A stretch of 64,000 bases of DNA from an uncultured Rhodopila sp. (GCA_903851415.1 CAINOE010000138.1:24064-88063); one strand, 5' to 3'; positions 8,899 through 18,536 are shown, numbered from the stretch's first letter. The notes: a model not told the origin generated them from the sequence alone. Program-made: numbers and translations.

Positions 8899-9387
8899 AT
8901 GGACGCGCTGCTGCCGCTGGCCGAGACGCTCGGCGCCCGCCTTAAGGAGCGCGGCGAGACGGTCGCCGTCGCCGAGTCCTCGACGGGCGGGTTGATTTCC
9001 GCCGCGCTGCTGTCCGTGGGAGGTGCGTCGGCGTATTTCCGCGGCGGCGGCGTGATCTACACGGCGCAGGCCCGTTCGGGGCTTCTGGATATTCCGGCCA
9101 GGCTGCCGGCGCCGATTGAGCGCGCCTCGACGGAGCCGTATGCCGTGCTGCTGGCGGACACGGTGCGGGCGCGGCTGGACGCGAGCTGGGGCATCGGCGA
9201 GAGCGGCGCGGCGGGTCCGGCGGGCAACCGCTACGGCGACAGGCCGGGGCACAGTTGCATCGCGGTGACCGGCGCGGGGTTCTCCCGGGTGATCACGCTT
9301 GAGACGGGCATCGCCGATCGGCTTGTTAATATGCGGGCGTTCGGGGTGCGGGCGCTGGAACTGCTGGCCGAGGCATTGGGGCAGTAA
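8899..9387 (+). CDS. CinA C-terminal domain protein (nicotinamide-nucleotide amidohydrolase type)
   Basis: 162 residues. AESSTGGLISAALL near residue 27 and GESGAAGPAGN near residue 110 match the conserved blocks of the CinA/PncC amidohydrolase domain, which deamidates NMN in pyridine nucleotide salvage. The TGLAGP-type block is altered to SGAAGP and the usual Pro/Val continuation is divergent, so activity is not certain. Followed by the glyoxalase gene 19 bases on. Confidence 0.8.
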   Translation: MDALLPLAETLGARLKERGETVAVAESSTGGLISAALLSVGGASAYFRGGGVIYTAQARSGLLDIPARLPAPIERASTEPYAVLLADTVRARLDASWGIGESGAAGPAGNRYGDRPGHSCIAVTGAGFSRVITLETGIADRLVNMRAFGVRALELLAEALGQ

Positions 9388-9406
9388 CGAAGGGAGGATA
9401 GCAAGA

Positions 9407-9802
9407 ATGGCCAAGCCGATTCATAGTATGATCCGGGTGCTGGAGGAGGCGAGGAGCGTGGACTTCTACCACCGCGCCTTCGGGCTGCTCATCGCGGACC
9501 GTTACGCGTTTGACGGGTTCACGCTGGTCTACCTGACCTCGCCGGAAGACGATTACGAGCTGGAGCTGACGATCAATCACGACCGCAGCGAGCCTTATAC
9601 GCACGGCAACGGCTACGGCCACATCGCGTTCGTGGTGCCGGACGTGCGGGCGGAGCAGGCGCGTTTCGCAGCCGAGGGACTGAAGCCGGAGCCGGTGAAG
9701 GAATTCCACCGTGACGGCGCGCTGATGGCCCGGTTCTTCTTCGTGACGGATCCGGACGGGTATCGCATCGAAGTGCTGGAGCAGCACGGACGGTATCGCT
9801 GA
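9407..9802 (+). CDS. Lactoylglutathione lyase-like (glyoxalase I family) protein
   Basis: 131 residues, two vicinal-oxygen-chelate modules. The metal ligands fit glyoxalase I: H6 in PIHSMIRV, Glu in YELELTINH, His in GYGHIAFVV and Glu in DPDGYRIEVLE. It would detoxify methylglyoxal as the glutathione hemithioacetal. GGGAGG lies about 10 bases before the ATG at 9407. It probably shares a transcript with the CinA-like gene. Confidence 0.85.
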   Translation: MAKPIHSMIRVLEEARSVDFYHRAFGLLIADRYAFDGFTLVYLTSPEDDYELELTINHDRSEPYTHGNGYGHIAFVVPDVRAEQARFAAEGLKPEPVKEFHRDGALMARFFFVTDPDGYRIEVLEQHGRYR

Positions 9803-10067
9803 CCGGGGCCGCTTGAGCGGATGTCGCGGCGGCCCGATCAGTCGTCTGCCGTGTGAAGACGGATTTTATTCGCGCTTTACTGTGCCGAAGGAGATGCGGG
9901 GGCAACGGTCGCCGCCGGTGGCGGGTGAGCCGCCGAAACGCCGGCCCGATGATGTCCACCCGGCTGAAAGCCCCGCCGGCAACCCCGGCGTAGCACGACT
10001 CGCCTCGCTTGTCAGCGTCCCGGACCGTGCTCAAGATGCCGCTATCCAGCAGCAAGGAACCGCCGCG

Positions 10068-11027
10068 ATGAGCGATTTGCCCGGGCATGTCGAGATCCAT
10101 GAGGAAGGCCCGCGCGAAGGCTTCCAGATCGAGCCGGGGCCGATTCCCACCGGCGAGAAAATCCGGCTGATCGAGGCGCTGAGCGACACCGGTATCGGCC
10201 ATATCCAGGCGTGCTCGTTCGTCAACCCGCGGCTGGTGCCCGGCTGGTCGGATGCGGAGGCGGTGGTGGACGGGTTCGCCGCACGGCCGGGGGTCGAATA
10301 CACTGGCCTGTTCTTCAACGGCAACGGGCTGGAGCGGGCGCTGGCGTTCCGGGGCAAGCTGACGGTCCATGGCAGCATCGCGCTGACCGCCTCGGAAGCG
10401 TTCACGCGCAAGAACCTCAACCGCAGCCATGCGGAGAACGTGGAGGCGATGAAGCAGCACAGCGCGCTGCAGCAGTCGAAGGGCGTGCCGGTGACGCGCA
10501 TCCAGATGATGGCGGCGTTCGGCTGCAACTACCAGGGGGATATCGCGCCGGAGCAGGTCATCAGCACGCTGCGCGACGGGATGGCGATCGCCGCGGAGAC
10601 CGGGGCGGCGATCACGCTGTTCTCGCTGGCCGATACGATGGGCTGGGCGACCCCGCTGCGGATCGAGCGTGTGATCGGCGCGGTGCGGGAGCGCTGGCCG
10701 GAGATGGCGTTGTCGTTGCACCTGCATGACACGCGCGGGCTGGCGGTGGCGAACGCTCATGCGGGGCTGCGGCTGGGGGTGACGCGGTATGACTCGACCG
10801 TCGGCGGGCTGGGCGGGTGCCCGTTCGCGGGGCAGCCGAAGGCGGCGGGGAATATCTGCACGGAGGAACTGGTGCTGCTGTGCGAGGAGATGGGGATCGA
10901 TACGGGGATCGATCTCGATGCGCTGATCGAGGTGGGGCGGCTGGCGGAGGAGATTGTCGGGCACCCGTTGCCGGGCGAGTTGATCCACGCCGGGAGTTTG
11001 GATGCGTTCCGGCGGAAGGCGGGGTAG
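10068..11027 (+). CDS. Hydroxymethylglutaryl-CoA lyase family protein
   Basis: 319 residues, HMGL-like TIM barrel. The opening EGPREGFQ replaces the usual VGPRDGLQ, LHLHDTRGLAVANA gives the metal-binding HxH, and GGLGGCPFAG with AAGNICTEE is the catalytic-loop and metal-Asn region. It should cleave HMG-CoA or a related 3-hydroxy-3-methyl acyl-CoA in leucine-type catabolism. The first-motif Asp-to-Glu change is seen in a bacterial subgroup, so the exact substrate is open. AAGGAA lies upstream of the ATG. Confidence 0.8.
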   Translation: MSDLPGHVEIHEEGPREGFQIEPGPIPTGEKIRLIEALSDTGIGHIQACSFVNPRLVPGWSDAEAVVDGFAARPGVEYTGLFFNGNGLERALAFRGKLTVHGSIALTASEAFTRKNLNRSHAENVEAMKQHSALQQSKGVPVTRIQMMAAFGCNYQGDIAPEQVISTLRDGMAIAAETGAAITLFSLADTMGWATPLRIERVIGAVRERWPEMALSLHLHDTRGLAVANAHAGLRLGVTRYDSTVGGLGGCPFAGQPKAAGNICTEELVLLCEEMGIDTGIDLDALIEVGRLAEEIVGHPLPGELIHAGSLDAFRRKAG

Positions 11028-11416
11028 GACAGCGGGTTTATCGCGCAGATTATGGTTGCCGCCGCAATCCGCGGCACAAACAGGGTCGCCCTGTGCGGCC
11101 GGACGGTTTCTGACGATATTGGCATCAGCAGGAAACTGCACCGGTAATGGAGTGGCATCCGTTTCTTCATTGCTGCCGCAATAAAGCGTGAGCTGCACAG
11201 CGAACCGCCCGCGTTCGCCTGCCCGTCTGAAACTTGACAAATAAACTAAAGCCGACAAGGGTTCGAACGGGAGGATGACGCTTGCGCGCGAAAACGGCGT
11301 GCGTGGCTGGACCGGAATTTGTCCGGTGAAATCGTCACCTGCGAGCCGCTTAGCCATAATCTACGCAATGTTGCGCCGCGGCATTCCACGAAACCCGTTT
11401 TGCAAAACCGAGGAAG
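11028..11416. promoter_or_regulatory. Upstream region of the molybdenum hydroxylase genes
   Basis: 389 bases without a supported gene. TTGACA at 11234-11239 followed by an AT-rich spacer resembles a -35 element, but the matching -10 is weak. The long minus-strand frame that enters here from 14152 is a shadow of the molybdenum enzyme gene. Confidence 0.35.
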
Positions 11417-11878
11417 ATGAGACCAATGATAACTCTGATCGTTAATGGGCATGAGCAACATTGGGACGGTGATCCGTCCCTGCCGCTGCTTTGGTATATC
11501 CGCGATGAGATGGGCCTGACCGGGACAAAATTCGGCTGCGGACACGGCTTCTGCGGATCTTGCACGGTTCACCTTGAGGGGATCGCGGTCCGCTCCTGCA
11601 GCACCACCCTGGCGGAAGCGTCGGGCAAGAGGATCACCACGATCGAGGGTCTTGACCCCGACGGCAATCATCCGATCCAGAAGGCGTGGCGGGAAGTCAA
11701 CGTGCCGCAGTGCGGTTACTGTCAATCCGGTCAGATCATGCAGGCATCCTCTCTGATCGTTCATAATCCGCACCCGACGCATGAGGAAATCCGCGAGGCC
11801 ATGGCCGGCAACATCTGCCGGTGCGGCTGTTACCAGCGGATCGAGACGGCTGTGCGACTCGCAACGACGGGGGCCTGA
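11417..11878 (+). CDS. 2Fe-2S subunit of a molybdenum hydroxylase (IorA-like)
   Basis: 153 residues with two [2Fe-2S] clusters: the plant-type cluster CGHGFCGSC (with the fourth cysteine in VRSCSTT) in the first half, and CGYCQSGQ plus CRCGCYQRI in the second. This is the small subunit of isoquinoline 1-oxidoreductase/aldehyde dehydrogenase type xanthine-oxidase-family enzymes, carrying electrons from the Mo site to an acceptor. It ends 3 bases before the large-subunit ATG. Confidence 0.9.
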   Translation: MRPMITLIVNGHEQHWDGDPSLPLLWYIRDEMGLTGTKFGCGHGFCGSCTVHLEGIAVRSCSTTLAEASGKRITTIEGLDPDGNHPIQKAWREVNVPQCGYCQSGQIMQASSLIVHNPHPTHEEIREAMAGNICRCGCYQRIETAVRLATTGA

Positions 11879-11881
11879 GCC

Positions 11882-14167
11882 ATGTTCCAAAACCGCATTG
11901 AGAATGTCTCCAGGCGCGGCGTTTTGCGCGGCCTGGGAGTGACCGCCGGTCTGGTGCTTGCCGTGCCCGTGATGTCGCGCCGCGGCATGGCGGCCTATTC
12001 GACCGGCGCCGACAAGATGCCGCACGGTACGGTGAACAATCCCACGGTTTTCGTTTCCATCGCTCCGGACGGCGTGGTTACGATCATTGCGGCGCGGTCG
12101 GAAATGGGCACCGGCGTGCGCACCAGCCTGCCGATGATCGTTGCCGATGAAATGGAAGCGAACTGGGACAAGGTGAAGGTTCGGCAGGCGCCGGGCGATG
12201 AAGTCAAATACGGCAATCAGGACACCGACGGCTCCCGCAGCACCCGCCACTTCCTCATTCCCATGCGGCAGGTCGGCGCTTCCGCCCGCACGATGCTGGA
12301 AGCCGCCGCTGCCAAGCGCTGGAACGTTCCGGTCAGCGAAGTCAAGGCGGCAAACCACGAAATCATCCATGTCGGCACCGGACAGAAACTCGGATACGGC
12401 GAACTGGCCGATGATGCGGCAGCGCAGCCGGTTCCGGATGTTGCCACGCTGCGCCTGAAGGAGCCGAAAGACTTCCGCTACATGGGCAAAGGCCAGGTCA
12501 GCATCGTCGATCTGCACGACATCACCACCGGCAAGGCGATGTACGGCATCGACACCCGGCTGCCGGGAATGAAATACGCGGTCATCGCGCGGCCCCCGGT
12601 AACCGGCGGCAAGGTGGTTTCGTTCGATCCCGCTGACGCCCTGAAGGTCTCCGGGGTAGAGCAGGTGATCCAGGTGCAGGGCTGGCCGTGGCCATCGAAA
12701 TTCCAGCCGCTGGGCGGCGTCGCCGTCATCGCCCGTAATACCGGCGCGGCAATCAAGGGCCGCGACGCGCTGAAAATCGTCTGGGACGACGGGCCGAACG
12801 CCAGCTACGATTCCATCGTCTATCGCAAGGAACTCGAGGACGCATCGCGCAAGCCCGGCGAGGTCGTCCGGAACAACGGCGACGTGGACGCGGCGATGAA
12901 ATCCGCTGCCAAGGTCATCGTCGGCGAGTATTACCTGCCGCATCTGGCGCATGCCAGCATGGAGACGCCCGTCGCCACCGCGCATGTCGCCGACGGCAAG
13001 GCGGAGGTCTGGGCGCCCGTCCAAAGCCCGCAAGGGGCACGCGACGATATCGCCAAGACGCTGGGCATTTCGCCGGAGAACGTCACTGTCAACGTGACGC
13101 TGCTGGGCGGCGGGTTCGGCCGCAAGTCGAAATGCGATTTCGTTCTGGAAGCGGTGCTGCTGTCGAAGGCCGCCGGCGCGCCGGTGAAAGTGCAATGGAC
13201 CCGGGAGGACGACATCCACAACGACTTCGTGCACACGGTTTCGGCCGAACGGATCGAAGCCGGACTGGACAAGAGCGGCAAGGTCATTGCGTGGCGGCAT
13301 CGCAGCGTCGCGCCGACGATCATGTCCACCTTTGCGGCCGGGGCGAAGCACCAGGCTCCCTTCGAGCTGGGGATGGGCCTGGTGGATCTGCCGTTCGATA
13401 TTCCCAACATCCGCTGCGAAAACCCGGAAGCGGCAGCGTATACCCGCATCGGCTGGTTCCGCTCGGTATCCAACATCCCGCGCGCCTTCGCGGTCCAGAC
13501 CATGGTTGCGGAGATCGCCCACGCTACCGGACGCGACCAAAAGGAGATGCTGCTGGAGCTTATCGGCCCGGCGCGCATTGTGGATATCGGCCCCACGGTC
13601 AAGGACTTCTGGGACTACGGCGAGCCCGTTGGCAGCTACCCGATCGATGCGGGACGCCTGCGCCGCGTGGTGGAACTGGTCGCCGAAAAAGGCCAATGGG
13701 GTCGGCAGGTTCCGAAAGGCCACGGGCTTGGCATCGCCGTGCATCGCAGCTTCGTCAGCTACATCGCTACGATCGTGGAAGTTTCGGTGGACGGCAAGGG
13801 CAAGCTGACGATTCCACGGGTGGATACGGCAATCGATTGCGGCACGTTCGTCAACCCGGAGCGGATCCAGTCGCAGATCGAGGGCGCTGCGATCATGGGC
13901 CTCAGCCTGGCCAAGTATGGGGAGATCACCTTCAAAAACGGCCGTGTTGTCCAGAAGAACTTCGACGACTTCAAGCTTGCCAGGATTGACGAAGGGCCGC
14001 TGGTTACAAACGTTCACATCATGCAGAACGGGCCGGACGTTCCGCCGAGCGGGGCGGGCGAACCGGGGCTGCCGCCGTTCGCTCCCGCGCTGTGCAATGC
14101 GATTTTCGCCGCCACGGGCAAGCGAATCCGCAGCCTGCCCATCGGCAAGCAACTACAATCCGCTTGA
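11882..14167 (+). CDS. Molybdopterin-binding subunit of isoquinoline/aldehyde oxidoreductase (IorB-like)
   Basis: 761 residues. The N-terminus ([14 protein letters not shown]) is a twin-arginine signal, so the enzyme is exported folded. GGGFGRK near residue 415 is the molybdopterin-contacting glycine loop, and the C-terminal GAGEPGLPP holds the catalytic glutamate of the xanthine oxidase family. With the adjacent 2Fe-2S subunit it forms the two-subunit enzyme type that hydroxylates N-heterocycles or aldehydes. Acetic acid bacteria use relatives as aldehyde dehydrogenases with a cytochrome c subunit, which is absent here. The nearby PQQ dehydrogenase suggests alcohol-to-acid oxidation, an inference. 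Confidence 0.88.
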   Translation: MFQNRIENVSRRGVLRGLGVTAGLVLAVPVMSRRGMAAYSTGADKMPHGTVNNPTVFVSIAPDGVVTIIAARSEMGTGVRTSLPMIVADEMEANWDKVKVRQAPGDEVKYGNQDTDGSRSTRHFLIPMRQVGASARTMLEAAAAKRWNVPVSEVKAANHEIIHVGTGQKLGYGELADDAAAQPVPDVATLRLKEPKDFRYMGKGQVSIVDLHDITTGKAMYGIDTRLPGMKYAVIARPPVTGGKVVSFDPADALKVSGVEQVIQVQGWPWPSKFQPLGGVAVIARNTGAAIKGRDALKIVWDDGPNASYDSIVYRKELEDASRKPGEVVRNNGDVDAAMKSAAKVIVGEYYLPHLAHASMETPVATAHVADGKAEVWAPVQSPQGARDDIAKTLGISPENVTVNVTLLGGGFGRKSKCDFVLEAVLLSKAAGAPVKVQWTREDDIHNDFVHTVSAERIEAGLDKSGKVIAWRHRSVAPTIMSTFAAGAKHQAPFELGMGLVDLPFDIPNIRCENPEAAAYTRIGWFRSVSNIPRAFAVQTMVAEIAHATGRDQKEMLLELIGPARIVDIGPTVKDFWDYGEPVGSYPIDAGRLRRVVELVAEKGQWGRQVPKGHGLGIAVHRSFVSYIATIVEVSVDGKGKLTIPRVDTAIDCGTFVNPERIQSQIEGAAIMGLSLAKYGEITFKNGRVVQKNFDDFKLARIDEGPLVTNVHIMQNGPDVPPSGAGEPGLPPFAPALCNAIFAATGKRIRSLPIGKQLQSA

Positions 14168-14181
14168 ACAAGGACATAGGC

Positions 14182-14424
14182 GTGCGGAAACCATCATTGA
14201 TCTTCGGTACCGGTGCGGCCCTGCTGCTTGCGGCAGGATCCGCGCTGGCTGATGACGCCACGTCCAAGCCGCAAATCGGCAACGGACCGGCGGTTGAAAA
14301 GTCGGTGCCGTCTTCGGCACCGGCTGCGACCACCACTCAGACGACAGGAGCGACCAACCAGGACAAAACCGTCAAAAGCATGAACAATAACGAAAAGGCA
14401 AAAATTGAAGCCAACGGTAAATAA
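14182..14424 (+). CDS. Small exported Ala/Thr-rich protein
   Basis: 80 residues from a GTG at 14182, chosen because AAGGA at 14170-14174 lies 7 bases upstream and because it begins a clear signal peptide ([21 protein letters not shown]). The mature part is low-complexity, rich in Ala, Thr, Asn and Lys, with no cysteines. It starts 14 bases after the molybdenum enzyme gene and is probably co-transcribed. Function unknown. Confidence 0.6.
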   Translation: MRKPSLIFGTGAALLLAAGSALADDATSKPQIGNGPAVEKSVPSSAPAATTTQTTGATNQDKTVKSMNNNEKAKIEANGK

Positions 14425-14483
14425 CTGTGTAATCAGATACGGGAGGGAGAGCGAATGTCGAGCACCCCAGGCGTGGCTTTGCC

Positions 14484-14724
14484 GCTGATCGGGTGACGCG
14501 GGAGCAACTGCTTAATGCAGATGGCGGACAACACCGCGGACGGACCATGTTTGAATCGGCGGTGTTGCCTGTCTTGCGGCGTGGCGTTGTCGGGCAATCC
14601 GGTGTTGGGTCACTCGCTGGCTGCGCGGCTGATCGCCTCCAACAAGAATACCGGTCATATCGCGTGGCAGCGGCAGGTTGCGGGTCCGGCTAAAAGCGAG
14701 GTCATCACACGTGCCGCGTCCTGA
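14484..14724 (+). pseudogene. Degraded fragment of a PQQ-dependent alcohol dehydrogenase
   Basis: Two frames together resemble the first third of a PQQ dehydrogenase. From about 14490 the codons read VTREQLLNADGG, like the family's mature N-terminus. In another frame from about 14540 they read NRRCCLSCGVALSG and then ARLIASNKNTGHIAWQ, matching the family's vicinal CC, NRGVA.GDKV and DARLIALDxxTGK.xWQ blocks in order. A stop follows at 14722. It retains the adjacent cysteine pair that the intact dehydrogenase at 15330-17051 lacks, so it is not a copy of that gene. The identification is by eye and needs a profile search. Confidence 0.55.
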
Positions 14725-14818
14725 CCGACCGCCGGTTGGTGCGTGATTCAGCAAAGGATTCGTGCGACTCCACCGACGGCACCCGCTTGACGAACCTGAC
14801 AACCCCGGGGTGGCGAGG

Positions 14819-15256
14819 CTACTCTGTCGCGGTAACGTTTGCGATCAGCCGCATCGACACCATGGCCATTTCGTCGGTCCCATGGATGTAGCCGACGCGC
14901 AGCAGCCCGTTGATCGGATGCGTTCCGGGTTTGGTGGCACGCAAGCCGACAGGAAAGACCAAGGCGCGGTCTTCGACTTTGGCGGGAACCATGTCCTGCT
15001 CGAAGACGATGCCGTCGTCGTATGACGAAAGCCGGATGACCCGGTTGTTGTAGGCCGAAAGTATCCGGTATCCGTCTCGGACCCTGAGGGTGGCAAGCAT
15101 CACCGCGGGTTCGCCGACTTTCACGGTGACATCGCTGACATCGACGACGTAGGCGGCCGATTCCTCGGCGGCGCTTGCCGTCGCGAAGGCCATGGCTGTC
15201 AGACCGGCGGCAGTCACGGCAAAGGCGCGGCGCCGGGGCAGGACGAAAGTGCGCAT
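14819..15256 (-). CDS. Exported protein of unknown function next to the PQQ dehydrogenase
   Basis: 145 residues from the ATG at 15256. A basic N-terminus (RTFVLPRRRAF) and hydrophobic stretch end at ATASA, a signal peptide. The mature part is beta-rich (VTVKVGEPAVMLATLRVRDG, then GLRATKPGTHPINGLLRVGYI), as in small immunoglobulin-like periplasmic proteins. No cysteines or metal motifs. It begins 73 bases after the dehydrogenase stop on the same strand, so a role in assembly or electron transfer of that enzyme is a reasonable guess only. Confidence 0.65.
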   Translation of the reverse strand: MRTFVLPRRRAFAVTAAGLTAMAFATASAAEESAAYVVDVSDVTVKVGEPAVMLATLRVRDGYRILSAYNNRVIRLSSYDDGIVFEQDMVPAKVEDRALVFPVGLRATKPGTHPINGLLRVGYIHGTDEMAMVSMRLIANVTATE

Positions 15257-15329
15257 GAAGCTATCCTGATCTTTGGAGCGACCCAGAAAAAGCCAGCCGC
15301 CGCCATCGGCGGCGGCTGGCGCATAAATC

Positions 15330-17051
15330 TTACTTCGAAACCGCAAATACCCAGACCACGCCACCTTGCGGCACGTCCGCGTTCCAACCGACCAGGTTGG
15401 CCATCAAGCTTTGCTGGAACGCCGGATCGACGCCATATCCCGATGCGACGGCAATATACTGCGTGCCGTTGACCTCGAAGGTCGACGGCGGCGCAATGAC
15501 GCCGGAGTTGGTGGTGAACTGCCAGAGTTCCTCACCCGATTTCGCGTCATAGGCGCGGAACTTCCGGTCGTTCGTGCCGCCCGCGAAAACCAGGTCGCCC
15601 GCGGTGGTCAGAGCGGAACCCCACATCATCGAGTCTTTGTATGTGTCCCGCCAGACACGCTTGCCGGTATTCACGTCGTACGCCTGCAGCTCGCCGAAGA
15701 AACCCGGTTTCGTATCGACAGAAAAATGGAAATCCGGGATGGCAACCCCGGTCCACCACTGGCCGGGGACCCGCTGCTCGACCTTGCCCTCCAGGGTGTT
15801 GCAGTGGTTCTCGTTCGACGGAATGTAGACTATGCCGGTCTTTGGGTTATACGCCTCGTATGGCCAGTCCTTGCCGCCCCACAGGCCGGGGCAGAACTGC
15901 GCGGCCTTGCCGGTTCCCGGCTTGTGCGCCGGGTCGACGTCCGGGCGGCCGGTTTCCGAATCGATGCCCTTGAACACGTTCTGCGGCACATAGGCTACCG
16001 AGTTCACGTACGAAATGCTGCCGTCGCCGTTGCGCCCAAGCCAATACAGATAACCGTTGCGCTGCGGTGTCAGAAGACCCTTCGTGGTCGAACCGTTCTT
16101 CTGGAAATCCACCAGCATCGGCGCGTTCATCGCGTCCCAATCCCAGGACTCGTTCTGATGGTATTGGAAATGCCCCTTGATCTTGCCGGTATCGCCATCC
16201 AGCGCAACCGTTGAGGATGTATAAAGATTATCCCCCGGCCGCTGATCGCCGAACCAGGGCGAGCCGTTGCCCGTGCCCCAATACACCACGTTCGCGACCG
16301 GATCGTAATTGCCGGTCATCCAGGTCGAAGCGCCGCCGGTCTTCCAGGTGTCGGGCTTCTGCCATGTGTCGCTGCCGGCCTCGCCCGGAGCCGGAATGGT
16401 GTAGGTCTTCCAGGCCGGTTTGCCGGTGTCGGCATCGAACGCCTCGACAAAGCCGCGCACGCCGAACTCACCGCCGGCAACGCCGACAAGGACCTTGCCC
16501 TTGACGATAAGTGGAGCCATCGTCATGTAGTAACCGGTCTTCCAATCCTCGACCTTCGCTTCCCAGGCGACCTTGCCGGTCCTGGCATCAAGCGCCACCA
16601 GAACCGCATCCAGCGCCGGAAAGAAAACCTTGTCGCCATACAGCGCAACGCCGCGGCTGGTGTTGTGCAGCGCGCTGAAGCCTTCCGGCAGCCTGCGCTT
16701 GTATCGCCACAGCAATGCACCCGACGCCGCGTCCAGCGCCATGACCTGGCTGTATGGCGTGCTGACGAACATAACCCCGTTATTCACTATCGGCGGCGAC
16801 TCATGGCCCGAATCGACCCCGGTCGATACCGCCCACACCGGAGTCAGCCTCTTGACGTTGCCAGTATTGATCTGGTCCAGCGTGCTATAGCTCCATCCCT
16901 GGTAGTTGCCGCGCGTCATCAGCCAGTTCTGCGGCTCGGGATTGGCGAGGCGGGCGTCGGTCACCGGAGTGTAATCCGCGCTGAGCGCGGCGCCGGGCGC
17001 GCCCGCCATCATCAGGACTGCCAGGCTTGACCCGACAAGCAGCTTCTTCAT
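15330..17051 (-). CDS. PQQ-dependent alcohol dehydrogenase with lanthanide-type active site
   Basis: 573 residues with a signal peptide (cleavage near ALSA at 25) and the eight-bladed PQQ propeller repeats (ALDAxTGKVAW and similar). The catalytic-base motif WDWD at 303-306 has Asp304 and a second Asp at 306; the +2 Asp is the marker of lanthanide-dependent enzymes (XoxF, ExaF, PedH). Calcium types have Ala or Ser there. The vicinal CC normally found next to PQQ is absent: residues 127-134 read ALHNTSRG where relatives have CCDVVNRG. The other disulfide pair (FCPGLWGG and NHCNTL) is kept. The ATG at 17051 begins the signal peptide. A Rieske protein precedes it; no dedicated cytochrome cL gene is beside it. 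Confidence 0.85.
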   Translation of the reverse strand: MKKLLVGSSLAVLMMAGAPGAALSADYTPVTDARLANPEPQNWLMTRGNYQGWSYSTLDQINTGNVKRLTPVWAVSTGVDSGHESPPIVNNGVMFVSTPYSQVMALDAASGALLWRYKRRLPEGFSALHNTSRGVALYGDKVFFPALDAVLVALDARTGKVAWEAKVEDWKTGYYMTMAPLIVKGKVLVGVAGGEFGVRGFVEAFDADTGKPAWKTYTIPAPGEAGSDTWQKPDTWKTGGASTWMTGNYDPVANVVYWGTGNGSPWFGDQRPGDNLYTSSTVALDGDTGKIKGHFQYHQNESWDWDAMNAPMLVDFQKNGSTTKGLLTPQRNGYLYWLGRNGDGSISYVNSVAYVPQNVFKGIDSETGRPDVDPAHKPGTGKAAQFCPGLWGGKDWPYEAYNPKTGIVYIPSNENHCNTLEGKVEQRVPGQWWTGVAIPDFHFSVDTKPGFFGELQAYDVNTGKRVWRDTYKDSMMWGSALTTAGDLVFAGGTNDRKFRAYDAKSGEELWQFTTNSGVIAPPSTFEVNGTQYIAVASGYGVDPAFQQSLMANLVGWNADVPQGGVVWVFAVSK

Positions 17052-17148
17052 TGTTTTTCTCCCTTGATGTCGTCCAGGTCTTTTTTTGCGCAACGTGGTC
17101 ATGATGCAGGCGGGCAGCGCGGGCCCCCTCGGCGGTCCGCCGACAGCA

Positions 17149-17730
17149 TCAACTCATTTGCATGCCGACGCGCCCGGTGAAACCGCTGGCGGCCAACAGC
17201 ATACCTTCTTTGGACACCAGCGGCAGCGCCGCAAGGTGTCGCGGCGCCGGTCCGTCCAGCACCTCGGCGCCGTTCCGCGGGTCGTAGACCGAGCCGTGGC
17301 ATGAGCAAACAAACGCATGGGCGTCGTTCGACCACATGTTAACCGGACACGCCTGATGGGTGCAGACTCCGGAATAGGCCACGACCCCGTCCGCCATATG
17401 CGCGAGGGTGACGTCGTCCACGCCGTTGTCGCCGATGCGCGCCAGGATCACCAGGTTAAGGCGCGTAGCGTTGCGCACGGTGCCGTCAGGCGCAGCCGGA
17501 TAGGCCTGCACCTGGGGACCGCCGAGCGGCAAATCCCCGCTCAGAACAGTTTGGCCTGCCTTGGGTCCGGTGAGAAAGACGAAATGGTCGCCCGCTTGCG
17601 GCGGTTCGGCTGCGGGATCAGGTGCGTCGTCCGCCCGCGCGGGCGACATCAGCAAGGGCCCGGCGGCCAATCCTGCTCCCAGCACGGCGCGGCGAGACAA
17701 GGCGGCTTCATTTGGATCGCGGTCCGGCAT
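17149..17730 (-). CDS. Exported Rieske [2Fe-2S] protein
   Basis: 193 residues. Twin-arginine signal SRRAVLGAGLAAG near residue 13, then a Rieske fold with CTHQAC and CSCHGSVYDP, giving the Cys-x-His and Cys-x-x-His ligands. Not part of a bc1 operon here; it lies 97 bases upstream of the PQQ dehydrogenase on the same strand and may be its electron acceptor or a maturation factor. The ATG at 17730 has GAGGAAA about 10 bases upstream; an in-frame ATG at 17754 has no ribosome binding site. Confidence 0.85.
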   Translation of the reverse strand: MPDRDPNEAALSRRAVLGAGLAAGPLLMSPARADDAPDPAAEPPQAGDHFVFLTGPKAGQTVLSGDLPLGGPQVQAYPAAPDGTVRNATRLNLVILARIGDNGVDDVTLAHMADGVVAYSGVCTHQACPVNMWSNDAHAFVCSCHGSVYDPRNGAEVLDGPAPRHLAALPLVSKEGMLLAASGFTGRVGMQMS

Positions 17731-17961
17731 TCTTGTTGTTTCCTCTCCTGTCATGCAAGCTGAGACGCACTTGCTTGGGCTTGTTCCAACGCCATTGTTG
17801 CAAGCCTAGGCTGAACCATCGGCGGATGTCCAGACGCTCACCTTATCAGATTGCGGCGTTTGCCCTGACGGCCTCGAATAGCTGACGCGCGTTGAACAAA
17901 TATACGTGTAGGGTTGGCGCCGGACGCAAACGCGCTTTTTTCCGCAGATCGGCCCATACGC

Positions 17962-17992
17962 AAAAAGGGGATCCCGTGTTCGCGGGATCCCC
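17962..17992 (-). terminator. Rho-independent terminator of the stress operon
   Basis: A 10-bp stem (17967-17976 with 17983-17992) is followed on the minus strand by a run of five T (17962-17966). It lies 27 bases after the YciE-like stop. The remaining 230 bases up to the Rieske gene show no other feature. Confidence 0.85.
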
Positions 17993-18019
17993 CCATCCGG
18001 CGCAGCGGTATCGAAAAAC

Positions 18020-18523
18020 CTATGCCGCCTGCTCGAATGCCTGCCGGTTGATGGCCTTGTTGGACAGTTGATTCAACAGGGTATCGGCCTGCTTTTCCTC
18101 CGCCAGTGTTTCCTCGAGCAAAGAAACGATCTCCTTCTGGCCAGCGGTCTTGGCCCAGGCGATCAAAGATCCGTAGCGGGCGATCTCATAATGCTCGATC
18201 GCCTGGGCGCACGCTGCGAGTCCCGCATCGCGCACGCTGCCCTCGGGAAACTCCTCGATAACCTCCTCGCCTTCCTCGATCAGTCCGTTAATCGCTTCGC
18301 AGGTGACGCCGCGGGCACGCTTGCCCAAGGCGTCGAAGACTTTTTGCAGGCGTTCCACCTGACCCTGGGTTTCCTCCCGATGATGCGTGAAGGCATCCTT
18401 CAAATCCTCGTTTGCCGCTGCCTTGGCCATCTTGGGCAGAGCCTTCAGAATTTGCCGCTCCGCGTAGTAGATATCCTGTACGAAGGTCAGCAGCAACGCG
18501 TTGAAGTCTTTTGCAGCAGCCAT
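18020..18523 (-). CDS. YciE/YciF-like ferritin-like (DUF892) protein
   Basis: 167 residues, four-helix DUF892 protein. DIYYAERQILKALPKM at the N-terminus and the HxxE-type pairs (HHREETQGQVERL, then EHYEIARYGSL and EETLAEEKQAD) supply Glu/His residues suited to a di-iron centre. Family members are stress proteins of uncertain activity. AGGAGG precedes the ATG at 18523. Last gene of a three-gene operon with a KGG-repeat protein, the same partnership as E. coli yciG-yciF-yciE. Confidence 0.88.
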   Translation of the reverse strand: MAAAKDFNALLLTFVQDIYYAERQILKALPKMAKAAANEDLKDAFTHHREETQGQVERLQKVFDALGKRARGVTCEAINGLIEEGEEVIEEFPEGSVRDAGLAACAQAIEHYEIARYGSLIAWAKTAGQKEIVSLLEETLAEEKQADTLLNQLSNKAINRQAFEQAA

Positions 18524-18536
18524 TCCGGCCTCCTGA

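Noticed and set aside
11246..14152. 968-codon open frame on the minus strand
   Set aside because: It lies wholly opposite the molybdenum hydroxylase genes, has no family resemblance and is the usual third-position GC shadow.
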